NCBI GenBank assembly: GCA_016748015.1
Contig: JAAOMT010000597.1
Coordinates: forward strand, 14,351-78,350
DNA: 64,000 bases
Source: Geosiphon pyriformis
Taxonomy: Eukaryota; Glomeromycota; Glomeromycetes; Archaeosporales; Geosiphonaceae
Reading direction: 5' to 3'
This document shows positions 10,337 through 22,279 of this stretch, piece by piece (the stretch's first letter is position 1; each line of letters starts with the position of its first letter). The position numbers were made by a program, and so were the translations under genes. A model generated the notes under the pieces. That model searched no databases, was not told where the DNA came from, and saw only the letters and a list, made by a program, of their open reading frames with translations.

Positions 10337-11718
10337 TTACTTTTTAAGAAGCTCTTCTTTAATTTTATAATTCATAATCTGTATAAATTTGAGACAAGGT
10401 TAAATAAATGGTGGAGTATCAATCTAAAATAAAAGGGATATTGATGAACTTACCTTATCCCAGTCAAGCTTATGACGGGTCATTGGGAGAGCACGCCTCA
10501 AGCTTTTAAAGGTATTATCAGCAAGTTCAGAATAAGCTTCGATCAAGGAAGTTTGGAACTCGTGTTCTGATTTGCTAATTTGTTTAACGTATGCGGCAGC
10601 CGCTAAATTATGATCCTGAAAGGAAAAACAAATTAAATTAACTTGATCTTTAATAGAATATTAAAAAACAATTTCTTACATCAAGACTAGTTGTTATAAT
10701 TGCTTCAAAGTCTTTGTTGCAATTCAATTGTACATTTCCGTCTTCAAAATAATGTACATTAACCTTGATCGATCCCTTGATCTCTCCAGATTCCGGTGAA
10801 ATATGCCAGACTGAACGCCATCTGCCATTCCTTAATGAAAATGAAAGATATCAATTTTATTAAAAACTTTATCTATACCCGGTAAATCAATAACAGACAA
10901 ACCAGAGATTTTCCGGGTTATATTTATTATTAACAATTGCTATCGTGACTTTTTGGTCTTTAGCGTAAACGGTTACAACCCCTGTCGGATAATGATCTGA
11001 AACAAATTCTTGAATAGCAGAATCTATAGCGCCTCTAAAAAATTATGGAATTTAAGCTAAAAAAAAAAAGTTTCACAAAGACTTATTCAGCATCATGAGT
11101 CTACCTGATGGGTTCACTTTCTTCATCGAGTTCGTGTGGTTTAACTTCGATTACTCTCTATCATAAAAAGAAACACCAAGAGAAGAAACGTTATGAAAAT
11201 TTACAAACATAAAAATCATTATGAAATTCTTACCTGACGTAGATGATCAAATTTAAACGTGAGATGCGACCTCGGGTCAATGAAAAAATCTGGTTCAAGC
11301 TGCCCGTATCTTGAAACGATTACCTAAATTCTATATTTATAAATAACAAATCGAATTTCAAATGATGTACCAGTAATCATAAAATTAAGCCTTACTTGGT
11401 GGTCGTGTCCCGGCAAAGCTGCAGTTATGAACTGCTCTGTATTGTATTCTTCGAGAGCAGACAAAATACCGGCTTGAAATGCGGCATCGTCATTCATCAA
11501 AATACGTAAATCTGGAAAATTAAATTTGTTGTATGAAAATGATTACTTTATAAATTAACATTTAGAATCTTATCTAGCTCGCTGAAAAAACTTTCTCATT
11601 ATTTAAACCAACCATTAAAGACATCGTCAACTTCACCAGGTGGGCTATCAAGCAAGAAGCCAGTCACAATTTTTATTTTTTCCTCTAAACTCAATTGTTC
11701 TTCTGGTGGAATGTCCAT
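10337..11718 (-). CDS. F-actin-capping protein subunit alpha
   Basis: Eight exons on the minus strand: 11718-11613, 11511-11396, 11323-11234, 11157-11105, 11034-10903, 10830-10680, 10615-10454 and 10378-10337. All introns are GT-AG with compatible phases. The product is 283 residues, near the usual 270-290. The protein pairs with the beta subunit to cap barbed ends of actin filaments in the cortex. Motifs include SPPGEVDDVFNDLRIL at the first junction, NTEQFITAALPGHDH, YYDPRSH-type FIDPRSHLTFKFDHLR, NPENLWNGRWRSVW, and the C-terminal LPMTRHKLDWDK plus IMNYKIKEELLKK, the basic amphipathic tentacle that binds actin. The last exon is only 42 nt. I chose it over a closer TAG acceptor because that would leave a 30-nt intron and lose the tentacle. 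Confidence 0.95.
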
Positions 11719-12131
11719 AATGAAGTTTAATCAATTGATTTTTCCCTACAAAATTTCATCGATAAATAAAGGGGTTAGGTATACAAATAGCAGCTAGCTA
11801 ACCAAAAAGGGTGACTCAGGTTCTAATTAAGTTTCAAATCAGAAATTCATATAAACAGAACAAATAATTCTATCAGGAAGACTATGGAAGAACACTGGGA
11901 TGCTTTTGTTGCACCAAAAACTTAAAATATATTACTTCCAACTAAATTAATTATAGTTGTAAATTGAAGTCTGTTAAAATTAAAACCAAACAAAAATTGC
12001 CAAGTAAGTCACCGTCAAGAAAACGTCAAAAAAGAAAACGCATAAAATTTGGGCTCAAACGTTAGAACTTTAGCTTCACTAACGCGATACTTTCTCTTCT
12101 ATCGAAATCATATATATACAATTTTCTATCA
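11719..12131. promoter_or_regulatory. Divergent promoter region, capping protein / PMT4
   Basis: This 413-bp region lies between two divergently transcribed start codons, so it should carry both promoters. A TATATATACA stretch sits at 12111-12120, only about 12 bp before the PMT4 start, probably too close to be its TATA box. No other motif is clear. Confidence 0.4.
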
Positions 12132-15100
12132 ATGTCGAAGAAAAAAATGAATTCTAATAGAGTTGGTGAGAACTATGTTATAGATTTTTTGCCATTTTCA
12201 GGTATCCGGATTAGGGCCTCCCAACCAATAGTCCACCTTTACTGCACATAGCCTCTCATTATATTATTATTTTTAAAAAATAAATTAGTGGACCAGACTG
12301 CCAACTCTGGGGATATTCGTTATAGAAAAAATAAAACCTCTCATAAGGCAAAAGCTGCTTCCTCTATGTATGATACTCGAGACGACTACTTCAAAAAGAA
12401 ACCTTCTCAAGCTGTATTTGGGGTGCCCCTTCGAGATATTCAAATTATAGCAGGGCTAACGTTATTAGCTGTTATTGTGCGTCTACATCAGATATCAGAG
12501 CCTTCGTCAGTAGTGTAAGTAGAGTCGGTTGATTTCTTTTTGGTAAAAAGAATTTTTTGATCTCAATATGACTCATTAATAAACTCCTTTTGACTCGCTT
12601 AATTTTTGACAGATTTGATGAAGTACATTTTGGCGGGTTTGCTAGGTATTAAGAAATACATTTGATTTTGATTTTGATTTAATTTATGATTTTATCAACA
12701 ATACGTAATTTTATTGCTTTCGTTTTGTGATTCATAGCAAATATATGAAGGGGAGGTTTTTCATGGATGTGCATCCACCCCTTGCCAAATTGCTTATTAC
12801 ACTTGCTGGATTAATTGGTGGATTTGACGGGAATTTTGATTTCAAAGAAATTGGAAAGTGAGTTTTCGTTTAAATAATATTTCCTTAATCTTATTGGGTT
12901 TTGAAGCTGAAGATTTGTTTTCCAACTCTAGGGATTACATTGAGCCCAAAGTTCCATATGTTGCAATGCGCTTATTGCCAGGAATTCTTGGTGTTTTGGT
13001 AGTACCGATAGCTTACCTCACAATCAAATTATCCGGATTTTCAACTATATCTGCCCTGTTAGTTGGAGCTTTGTTAACTCTTGGTAATTTAAATGAGTCT
13101 TTACCCATGTAAAAAAATTTTCGCCCCTAATGAATCTTCTAATATTTAGAAAATGGATTAATTACACAAAGTCGACTAATCTTATTAGATTCGCCTCTGA
13201 TATTATTTACTGCATTTACAGTATTAATGTGGGTGAACTTTCATAATCAGCAGCAAAGGTATTTTGAATCTAAAAATCACTTTAGTTCTTTCGGTTCTGA
13301 TTCTTCTCAGCTCACAAATAATCCGTGATTAGCCCTTTCACTTTTTGGTGGTGGTTCTGGATGGCCATGACTGGGATTGGTCTTGGGCTTACTGTAAGGT
13401 TTGAAACTTAAATTTAATAAAGTATCTTAATATTTATATTGACCTAATGCACTTTAATTTCAAGATCTTCTTGAAAATATTTTTAGCGTAAAATGGGTCG
13501 GTCTTTTTACCATTGCTCTCATCGGTTTTTCGACGGTTAAAGGACTCTGGGATTTACTTGGAGATTTACGAATTAGCCCAGTAAGCAATTATCGAAACTT
13601 TCTCCTCGGCTTCTAAAGTTATCTAATTTTACATATAATTATAGGGAAAATGGGTCCAACATTTTATCGCCCGTGCTCTATGTTTGATCCTGATTCCGAT
13701 TATACTTTACATGTTTATGTTCCAAATTCATTTCCTAATACTTCAAAATAGCGGCGATGGGGATGGTTTTATGAGTGCAGAATTTCAACAATCAATAAAT
13801 GGACGTAAGATAGAAGACACTTTTATAGGTATTGCTATTGTTTATCATTCACTGTAAGTGCTGTTTGAAAACTTTCATTCACATGATTGTTATATTTTAG
13901 ATGTTGCATATGGATCGAAAGTTACTATTAAACATCTCAATACTCAGGGGGGGTATTTGCACTCTCACGGTAGCAATTATCCAGAAGGGAGTAAACGTAA
14001 TAATACTCTTTTTCTGTAATTAGTTTTTTTTGTCTTTTCTGATTGATATACTGAGTCATGTGATCACTCTGTTTTTCCAGAGCAACAGATCACTTTATAC
14101 TCACATAAGGATGATAATAATATCTGGATAATCCAGAATCAAACCAAACCAGAGATACCATTTGAAGAACAAGATCCTATATGGATCTCTAATGGTCACG
14201 TAATAAAATTGGAGCATATGCAAACAGCCAAGAAGTTACACAGTCATGATATTAGACCTCCCGTTACTGATATTGAATACCAAAACGAAGTCAGGTATGA
14301 GAACCTGTAAATTAATTCGAATTCTTACCTTCTAGAGACTTCAATATCATTGGTTTTTGTCTTATTTTTTAGCGGCTATGGTTTTCCAAACTTCGAAGGG
14401 GATGATAATGATCTGTGGCGCGTTGAAATCCATGATCACGATGAATCTGATCCTGAATCAGGCCAACGTTTACGTACACTCCATACTAAATTTCGGTTAG
14501 CCCATGTATTGTCTGGATGTTACCTTTTTTCTCATTCTGTAAAACTGCCTGATTGGGGTTTTGAACAACAAGAGGTCACATGCGTTAAAGGAGGACACGT
14601 TCCTAAAACTCTTTGGTACATTGAAACCAATTCTCATCCAAAATGTAAGAAAAACCTTCAAAATTTTATTTTTATTATCTACCTCATAATTAATATGCTA
14701 CTCAATTTGAAGTACCTCCCGATGCTGAAGTGATAAACTATCGAAAACTTGGCTTTTTTGGGAGATTTTTTGAGCTTAATCGTGTAATGTGGAAAACAAA
14801 TGCAGGACTTACTGATTCCCACCCATATGATTCACGTCCATTCTCCTGGTTATTGATGAATCGTGGAATTAGTTTCTGGGGTAAAGATCATCGGCATATT
14901 TATTTGCTCGGTAACCCGGTGATTTGGTGGAGTTCAACTGCTACATTGTGTCTTTATGTGGTCATCAAAGTGGTGACCATATTAAGGACCCAAAGAGGAT
15001 ATTTAGACCATCTAAATGGTAAGTAAAGATGATCATATGTCTTGAAAACCTACAATCATCCTAATATTTGATTTCAATTCTACCCAAAGTCACCAAAGGG

Positions 15101-15802
15101 TTTTATGAATCGCACGCCAATTTCTTGTTTCTTGGTTGGATTCTTCACTGGGCGCCTTTCTTTTTAATGTCTCGACAACTCTTTCTTCACCATTATTTTC
15201 CGGCTCTTTATTTCGCTGTTCTCTTATTTGGCGTTGCATTTGATCTCTTCACTATTCCTCTTAATGTGCGTAATCGAGCTATAGTGGCTCTATTATTTCT
15301 CTTGGCTTCACTCTATGTATTTACGCTTTTTGCTCCCATAACTTATGGCAAGCCATGGATCAAAAGTGAATGCCATAAACTCAAATGGGTCACCACCTGG
15401 GATTTTGATTGTAATCAGTTCCATGATACCTATGATCAGTTCAACACGAATCTTTCCCAAATCCATATAACTCCTACTACGGAATCTATATCATCAACAT
15501 CACTTTCCCCCCAAATGATTGAACAAAATCACGTTGTTGAAACCAATAATGCGGAATCCTCAGGAAAAGATGATGCGAATATGGCTCTAAATAATCCTTC
15601 TGAAGAAAAGCACGCAGAATCTGAGGCTCAATTCCATACCGAACATCAATCAATTAACACTCAAATTCAACAGAATGAAGTGGAGGAGAGTAGTGTTGGT
15701 GTTGATGGTGGTGAAGGGCAGGTGGAAACCCATAGCGTGCCTGAAAAAGGAAACCTGAAAGAGGCAGTAACATTGAGCGAGTCACAACTGCCTAAAAATT
15801 AG
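12132..15802 (+). CDS. PMT4: Protein O-mannosyltransferase, PMT4 type
   Basis: Fourteen exons: 12132-12165, 12289-12514, 12613-12645, 12738-12857, 12932-13083, 13150-13258, 13333-13398, 13487-13580, 13645-13828, 13901-13996, 14081-14294, 14373-14644, 14713-15018 and 15090-15802. They sum to 2,619 nt, giving 872 residues in one frame. The enzyme moves mannose from dolichyl-phosphate-mannose to Ser/Thr of secretory proteins in the ER. The essential loop-1 acidic pair is in FDEVHFGG (about D89-E90), followed by FMDVHPPLAKLL, RLILLDSP and SVKWVGLFT. The luminal MIR region starts near residue 340 (LNTQGGYLHSH, GSKQQQITLY, RLHSHDIRPPV, LPDWGFEQQEVTC). Multiple membrane spans flank it. The FASKYMKGRFF and EPKVPYVAMR wording fits the PMT4 branch. 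An acidic, Ser/Gln-rich tail of about 119 residues follows the last conserved block. Confidence 0.95.
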
Positions 15803-16898
15803 AAATTTGAATTACCCAAAAATAGAGACAATCCTCAAGACCAAGAAACTTTTATTCATATTACAGTATTAGCATTAAAATCGATGAACTTTTAGACTTT
15901 TTTTTAGATTTGATTATCATCTAAGTTTGAAAGAACAAAACATGTAATTTACAAAATATATTTTGAAAGTTTGCAAACCTTCCAGATATTGTTTGAATCC
16001 TTGATTTTGGATCTTTGATAAATAATGATAAAATTATCCAATCCTCCACCTCAGAGAAATCATGAATTGCTATGAAATTTCGACTTGAGGTTCAACAACA
16101 TTGTGTTGCGTATTAATTTAGTTATAAAGTTATAATGCAATTTTTTTGCGCCAACTGATTTTAAGAGATTTATAACAAAATTTATTGTTTTTATTACTTA
16201 TTTTAAAAAATCACATATTTGTGAAAATTCAACTCATTATACAACTTCAGTTTTAAATTTTAAAAGCTGTTTTTAAAATAATATTTAAAAACAATAATAA
16301 AGATTTTGTTACATGTTTTATTTGTAAAAAATATTTAATATTATCATTTTTTAAATCTTGAATTATTATTAAATTAGATTATGTTAATTTGTTAAAAAAT
16401 ATTGTTTTTATCAATAAGAAATGTAGAACAAATAATTTAATTTTGATACTTTTTGTTTTGTTTGTATAAATAAATCGTTTGCTCTTGTATAACAACTTCT
16501 CAAGTCAAATGTTTTATAAATAAGACTTTTTATTTGTAAATCAGATTTCCACAATACTTTGGCGATTCTTTTGTAAATACCCTATTGTAATAATGAAAAT
16601 ACCTTGAGAAAATAAATTTGCATCAATTAATCAAAATATATCCTTTTTACCTTTTATATCCATCCTCGGTTAAATCCGATTTAATATTCAAAAGAAATAT
16701 TGACCCGGCTTTATTTGTGCTCAAAGTTTCCCTTTGAAGATGCCCACATTATTCAGAAGGCACTTGAACAAGATTAACATAGAATAAGGTGAACATTTAT
16801 AAATTCTTCAAGAATGAACCTTTTTTGTTAGTTTTCACACAAAAATTGTAAAGGTGATTTGAACCGAATTACGAATTACCTTCAGGTGTCATAATATT
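15803..16898. other. Convergent intergenic, AT-rich
   Basis: This 1.1-kb spacer lies between the 3' ends of PMT4 (+) and PSF1 (-). I see no ORF, tRNA or repeat family, only A+T-rich unique sequence. Confidence 0.5.
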
Positions 16899-17489
16899 CT
16901 ATCTATCTAGGAGCTTCAAATAATTATCAAAAACCAAAGCTTCAGTTTCCAATCTCATCGCAACCATGTATCCGGTGGTGAGATGGAGCTGACCTTCTTC
17001 GGTCATAATATCACCTGCACTCCTTACAACCCTCGTAGTTGTGAAAAGGTCCTTTGGTGGATCCAGTGACCATTTCCCATTGATACTCTCATAAAAATTT
17101 AAATAGTCACCAGCTAGCTTACTATATTCACTAAAAAAATTTATTTCAGGTGCAGACAACTTTTTTTCGACTTCTTTTTTCAAAAGGCCTTTTTCCCAAA
17201 AGACATCCCGAACTCGCCGAACACGTGGGTAATGATAGATTCGAAGTGCTCGTTTGCCTCGAGTTTCTATACCCGAAGTTAGAAGACTAATAAACTGTAA
17301 CTCAGCGGCCGAGTTGAGATCGTTCTGAGTTTTCAGACCGTTACTTTTGGGGATGTTGTTTGGGTTAGCTATGCTTTTGAGTGTGCCTATGTCGTTACAA
17401 ATTTCTCTAACCAAGGCAGTATTATAAGGTTGAGTTGGTCCTCGAACAGCCCTCTTGGCCTCCCTTACCAAATCATTTAGACGAGGCAT
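16899..17489 (-). CDS. PSF1: GINS complex subunit Psf1
   Basis: An intronless minus-strand gene of 196 residues, the usual Psf1 length. GINS (Sld5, Psf1, Psf2, Psf3) joins Cdc45 and MCM2-7 in the CMG replicative helicase. The helical A domain holds the family core near residues 66-100: AELQFISLLTSGIETRGKR followed by RALRIYHYPRVRRVRDVFWE, equivalent to the conserved RNKRC-AYL-RL-RIR block. The C-terminal B domain follows with a PPKDLFTTTRVV strand, GDIMTEEGQLHLTTGY and a closing helix ending LKLLDR, matching the PPKSL-EVR and DGT-LLTKNS elements. The start methionine is the first in frame, and 191 bp separate it from the divergent UTP11 start. Confidence 0.88.
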   Translation of the reverse strand: MPRLNDLVREAKRAVRGPTQPYNTALVREICNDIGTLKSIANPNNIPKSNGLKTQNDLNSAAELQFISLLTSGIETRGKRALRIYHYPRVRRVRDVFWEKGLLKKEVEKKLSAPEINFFSEYSKLAGDYLNFYESINGKWSLDPPKDLFTTTRVVRSAGDIMTEEGQLHLTTGYMVAMRLETEALVFDNYLKLLDR

Positions 17490-17680
17490 GGTGTTATTTT
17501 TTTAAGTGGTTACATATGAAAGGTGAAAATAGAATAGGAACAAGAGCGAGGATCAGGAAAAAATATTTTTTTCCTGATGATCTTAACCGTTCTGAGCAGT
17601 CACTAATTTTTTTTTATTAATTCGAACAAAATATCACATCATTTCTGTGATTTAGAAAATTTCCAAGAAATTGCTATAGC
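17490..17680. promoter_or_regulatory. Divergent promoter, PSF1 / UTP11
   Basis: Only 191 bp separate the start codons of a replication gene and a ribosome-biogenesis gene, so this is likely a bidirectional promoter. It is T-rich, with no clear TATA box on either strand. Confidence 0.45.
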
Positions 17681-18881
17681 ATGTCTTCCTTACGCAATGC
17701 CGTTCAACGACGAAATCATAAAGAACGTGCACAACCATACCATCGTGAACGTTATGGTCTTCTTGAGAAGCACAAAGACTATGTTCTTCGAGCGCAAGAC
17801 TACCATTCCAAGGAAGCCAGGTTGAAGCAGATGCGAGAAAAAGCTCATTTTCGCAATCCTGATGAATTCTACTTTAAAATGATTAACACCAAGACCAAGG
17901 TTTTTACAGCTTGATAATTGGAATTCTTTAGATTCTGCCAGACTCATTACCGTGAGCTCAACTTTTTTGTTTTTTTAGGAAGGGAAACACATTGTCGAAC
18001 GGAATAATGCCTTCTCTGGAGATTTAGTCAAATTACTGAAATCTCAAGATTTGAATTATGTAAAAATCCAACGCGATATTGGAAAAAAGGTGCTCTCGAT
18101 TTTCCAACATTTTTTTGTTACCTGAAATCTTCGATTCTTTTACTTTGCTAAACACGCTATTTGTCTTTTAAGAAAATAGAAAAATTACAAAGTGAATTGC
18201 AATTCCTCTCGGCTAACAAAGGAGAAGAAGATAGTAATCAAGATAAACCAAACTCATCTGAATCCAATCATATTATATTTTTTGATACTCAAGATGAAAG
18301 TAAGTTAATATTTTATAAACGTTACATTAAATTCCCCACAAATAATTACTTATTTTTCATGATGAATTCAAGTCATTGACTTTGACCCCGCAAAGCATTT
18401 TGATACATTGCCTGAATTGGTGAAGCGAAAATTTAACCGACCACGATTAGAAACACTAGAAAAGGAAGTTTTGGTGAAACCTGAAGATCAGAAGCAACTT
18501 AAGGTAAATGTATTGTGTTTTCGAATAACCTCTGAGAAAATGCATCAGAAACACGAATTCAATTTTTTTGGCACCATTATGTCATTAATTGTGATAACCT
18601 GTATTCAAATATACCGAAAAAGATATTACGAAAGGAACGTATTCATAAATATCAAGAGCTTGCTGATCGACTTGAACGCGAAGTGAACTTTACAAACTTG
18701 GAACAAGAATTGGTCACCCAAAAGAATTTGATGGTATTTAAAGAATATGTTTCATATTGGTAACTATTTTTCTTGTTACTCATTAATATCGGTTTTTTAG
18801 ACCAAAGGACCCCGAAAGAAAATCGGTGTCGATAAGAATGGATTAGCGATTTACAAATGGAAAAACGAGCGAAAGAAATAA
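17681..18881 (+). CDS. UTP11: U3 snoRNA-associated protein 11
   Basis: Six exons: 17681-17899, 17979-18089, 18173-18299, 18373-18503, 18623-18733 and 18801-18881. They total 780 nt and 259 residues, the usual Utp11 size. It is a nucleolar component of the SSU processome needed for 18S rRNA maturation. Signatures are the N-terminal [10 protein letters not shown] and [17 protein letters not shown], then NPDEFYFKM, a coiled-coil [12 protein letters not shown], the FFDTQDE segment, [17 protein letters not shown], and the basic C-terminus with [12 protein letters not shown]. Introns are short (about 70-120 nt) and all GT-AG. The penultimate exon uses an AAAAAG acceptor that keeps frame and restores the [12 protein letters not shown] helix. 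Confidence 0.93.
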
Positions 18882-19075
18882 TATTTTTGTATTGAACGGC
18901 AATATCAATAGTTATTCAATACATTTGCCTTACAATAAACAATTCATCCAAGTAGAATAATGATAATTTTCGATTAAATTAATTTAATAATTAACTCCAA
19001 GGTTTTTGATCTATGGTTTTGTAAAAATACAATTATTTTAGACCTCGGTGGCATGCAACCCGGAAGATGCCCCGC
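18882..19075. other. Convergent intergenic, UTP11 / REC8
   Basis: This 194-bp spacer between two converging 3' ends is A+T rich and holds TAATAA/AATAAA-like elements (for example ACAATAAAC near 18934) that could serve polyadenylation. No gene is seen. Confidence 0.4.
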
Positions 19076-22000
19076 TTAAATAAGTTCGAGCATAATATCC
19101 CCAAAGGGTCGTAACTGTTTTACTTTAATTTGACTTTTGGTGACCAAAACTAAACAATAAAACCAACAAATTATTGTTTTTCATGATAAAAAAGTAAAAG
19201 CCATTTTCTCTTACCTAAAACATGATAAAATGATTTGGCCGCCTCCGTTTGTTTCGCGTGACGATATTGCATTATCTTTTGAAATGAAACTCGAGAAACT
19301 CCAGCTTCTTTCATAGATGTTTTCGCAATTTCCATGAAATTAAATGATTCCTTCTCTGTGTGAGCTTTATCTTCAAATTTACTTTTTCCGGGACTCTGTG
19401 TAGAGCTACTTTCACTGCTGGTACCTTCATCATCTTGAAGTTCTATCGCAAATGTTTTCTATTAAAAAGAGAAAGAAATTTCCGCAATTGACGAGTTTTC
19501 GCCCTACCATCAAATAACGCAAACTCGGGCAATTTCGCCGCTTCATCAAAAAAATCTCTCCCGTCTGATGATATGGATCCACGATCAAAACCAAAGGAGC
19601 TTTGTCGGCGGCGGCCACTATTCAAGAAATACTTGGTAAATTACGGAATTACATGCTTAAATTAAAGCTCGAAAACATCTCTAGGTATTTTTTTTACCTT
19701 CCCCGCGGACCTGACAAATCCAAAGAAATATCGCGGCTTCCGCGTGTTTCCGTCGAGGAAGCTCGATCGTACCGATCTTAAATAACAATCGAGCCAAGAG
19801 ATAATCTTTGTCAATAGCCTCAGAAGATAAACCATCTATTTTCAAACTCACCAGAATCAGGAACGCCATCCAAACTACTGGCCCGATAATCAAATGGATC
19901 AAGTGGTAAGAAGCCTGAGCTTCGTTGACTGTCCGCTGCTCTTCGGCGTTCTGGCTCATCATCGAACATGGCCCCACGCTAAACGAGAAAATACAATTCA
20001 GGAAAATTAATTTCTAACTAAAAATTCAGCAGGAGTATATGAGAAACCTCCAATACCGGAACTACTGACTCCTCGACATCTGTTGCATCAGCATCTCGGC
20101 TTGGACCTAATATAAAACACAGGATATGGCCAAAGAACACGACCAAAAAATAACAAAAATGGCCAAGAAATTTTTTTCACCAGTCAAAGCCGTGTAGGCT
20201 GTTTTTGGTCCTAAATTCCTTTCTAGAAATACGAGATTGATTTACTTGTCAATTGGTGAAGAGGGACGGTTTTTTAAGCAATCGTTCGAAATACCTTGCA
20301 TAATAGGCGCACAATGTCTATTCCACATGTATACAAGCTTTGGCGCTTTTACTAGGTAAGTTTTCAACTTGAATTTTGCAGTCAAACGAAAAATGGTAAA
20401 ATTTATAAATGTTTTTTAAACACCCACAGGGTATACATGGTGAGTTCAAGACTTCTTTTACTTTCTCTCTGAATTCATTTGATGTTGTCTAGTTAAGAAG
20501 TATCAAAATATTATCATTAAAATGTATCCGAGATACAATTCTCGTTAGCGACTAACCTTTGTTTTAGCTAACCGTTGTGACATAATGAGGTCTTCTCGGC
20601 AAGTGTCTCGCATGGCTAGAATTTCTTGATTTGTCAATTCAGTTACATCGTCCACAAGCGAAGAATGTTTTCGTTTACGTAAATTCTGTTGAGCTGGGGA
20701 ATGACCAGACGGGTGGAAAATATCATAATTTTCTCCTCGAGAATTCTCTGCACCAACTTGTTCAGGGACAATCTCCATATCCATGTTTATGGGAAGACCA
20801 CTTTGCTCTTCTTGCCCCTACATGTCGAGTTAGAGTATTGTGAAAATGAGGTTTTACCGAGCACATATTAAAACAACACAGAGAAAGTGTTACAATTTCT
20901 GCATCAATATCTGCCCCGTATTCACCCTCGCGCCTCAGTTTTTTTGCTTCAGGTTCTTGAGCATTATAATGCTCTTCTCTGACTTGTCTTAACATTTCAT
21001 CTATTGTTCCTCGAGCAAAACGGTCTTGATTGGTTTCTTGGTTTTGTGGGGTTTGTCCTTGGTCAAGAACATACTCATGGAGAGCACCGTCAGCATCGAA
21101 ATCTATTCTGATTCTTATTCGAAGGCATACGGATCAGCTTGGTTGAAATTCGTATTTTGAAGTAATGTACGGACTCGAGTGAATGATTATTAGAAAACAA
21201 ACCCAGTGTCTTCTACTAACAGTAAATCCTCCATTACATCAAATCCTCCGTTTGCACTTCCATTGAGTCCAAAAATCGAAGAACCCCCAGCTGACAAATC
21301 CAGCTCGGGTAAAGTTATTTCAGACAAACGAGTATTGTTGGAAATTGATAAGACTTTGTGAGGAGCAAAATTTTTTTGATTTATAAGAGCAGCAATAAAT
21401 AATAAAATTTCGAGAAGAAATGTCGCTCTACCTTGACCAGCCGATAAAGTCTCTAAAGAATCGAGTCTTGTACTAAAGTCGGGAACCTATTGTGCAAAAG
21501 TGTGTTGAAGTTACTGGTGAATATCTGTGAGTTAAAGTTTGTAAATTTACCAGTCTAACATCCTTCAAGATAGGCATTTTCATCTCAATTATGAATTCAG
21601 GGTCGTCCTCCAATGTAATCGCTTCGTATCTGAAATAGAATTCATTAATCTTTTGAGAAGCTTTTCACCGTATAATGATAATAAGGTCGCTATATTACCT
21701 GGCCTCTGCAACAGGCATATTTATAAATTCATTCTCGATTGTTCTCAAATCTTTTTTTAACCGAATCCAAACATTATTCACTTCAGCTTAATTTCAAATT
21801 GAATAAATAGTTATGCCCATGCTTTATTTTGAATGGATGAAATTTAAAAAAAAATAGTTGCGTACTGTAATAAAAGGTATATTGTTGATTGTAAACACGC
21901 ATAATTCCAACCATCAAATTAGATGTGAGTCTTAAAGCAAGAGGTTCGGGAGGTGAAGCAACGTAATCACTAATTTTCAATTATTTTGAAGAGCATTGAT

Positions 22001-22279
22001 AAATTTAAATGCAAAAAAACCAATCTTTACAAAAGAAATATACCATGCTTTGACAAGATTCACAGAATTAACCTCTTTTTTCGAAAGTTTCCTCAAATTA
22101 GATCGCGAGCCCAATGTAGCTGCCAACCTATTTGATCAAATTTGTCGAAATAATATTTGAGCCTTGTTCAAAATTTGTCATTATTGACATCATTTTATTG
22201 TGAGGGTTGAAGAAATTAATCACCATATAATACCAAATCCGCCAACTTTACGCGTTAAAATCTCTTTAGAATAAAACAT
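19076..22279 (-). CDS. REC8: Meiotic cohesin kleisin, Rec8-like
   Basis: Seventeen exons on the minus strand: 22279-22224, 22127-22044, 21969-21866, 21786-21699, 21629-21551, 21486-21432, 21353-21203, 21107-20894, 20817-20557, 20367-20295, 20222-20181, 20106-20048, 19978-19852, 19776-19698, 19617-19508, 19442-19215 and 19149-19076. They total 1,884 nt (627 residues) and all phases close. The N-terminal kleisin domain starts MFYSKEILTRKVGGFGIIW, then LAATLGSRSNLRKLSKKE and PPEPLALRLTSNLMVGIMRV; this wording fits Rec8 better than mitotic Rad21. The middle is disordered and acidic, with a conserved VDDVTELTNQEI segment. The C-terminal winged helix is split over the last two exons: KQTEAAKSFYHVLVLVTKSQ, then VKQLRPFGDIML. 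Rec8 links the Smc1-Smc3 heads and holds sister chromatids through meiosis I. The 78-nt gap between the sixth and seventh exons is open in frame, so it could also be retained. Confidence 0.9.

Noticed and set aside
10400-10453. Alternative last exon of the capping protein gene
   Set aside because: It would need a 30-nt intron and would drop the conserved C-terminal actin-binding tail, which is found at 10337-10378.
19443-19507. Reading through 19430-19625 as one rec8 exon or using the first TAG acceptor
   Set aside because: Both choices hit a stop or break phase. The acceptor at 19443-19445 joins the exons in frame and keeps the acidic linker.
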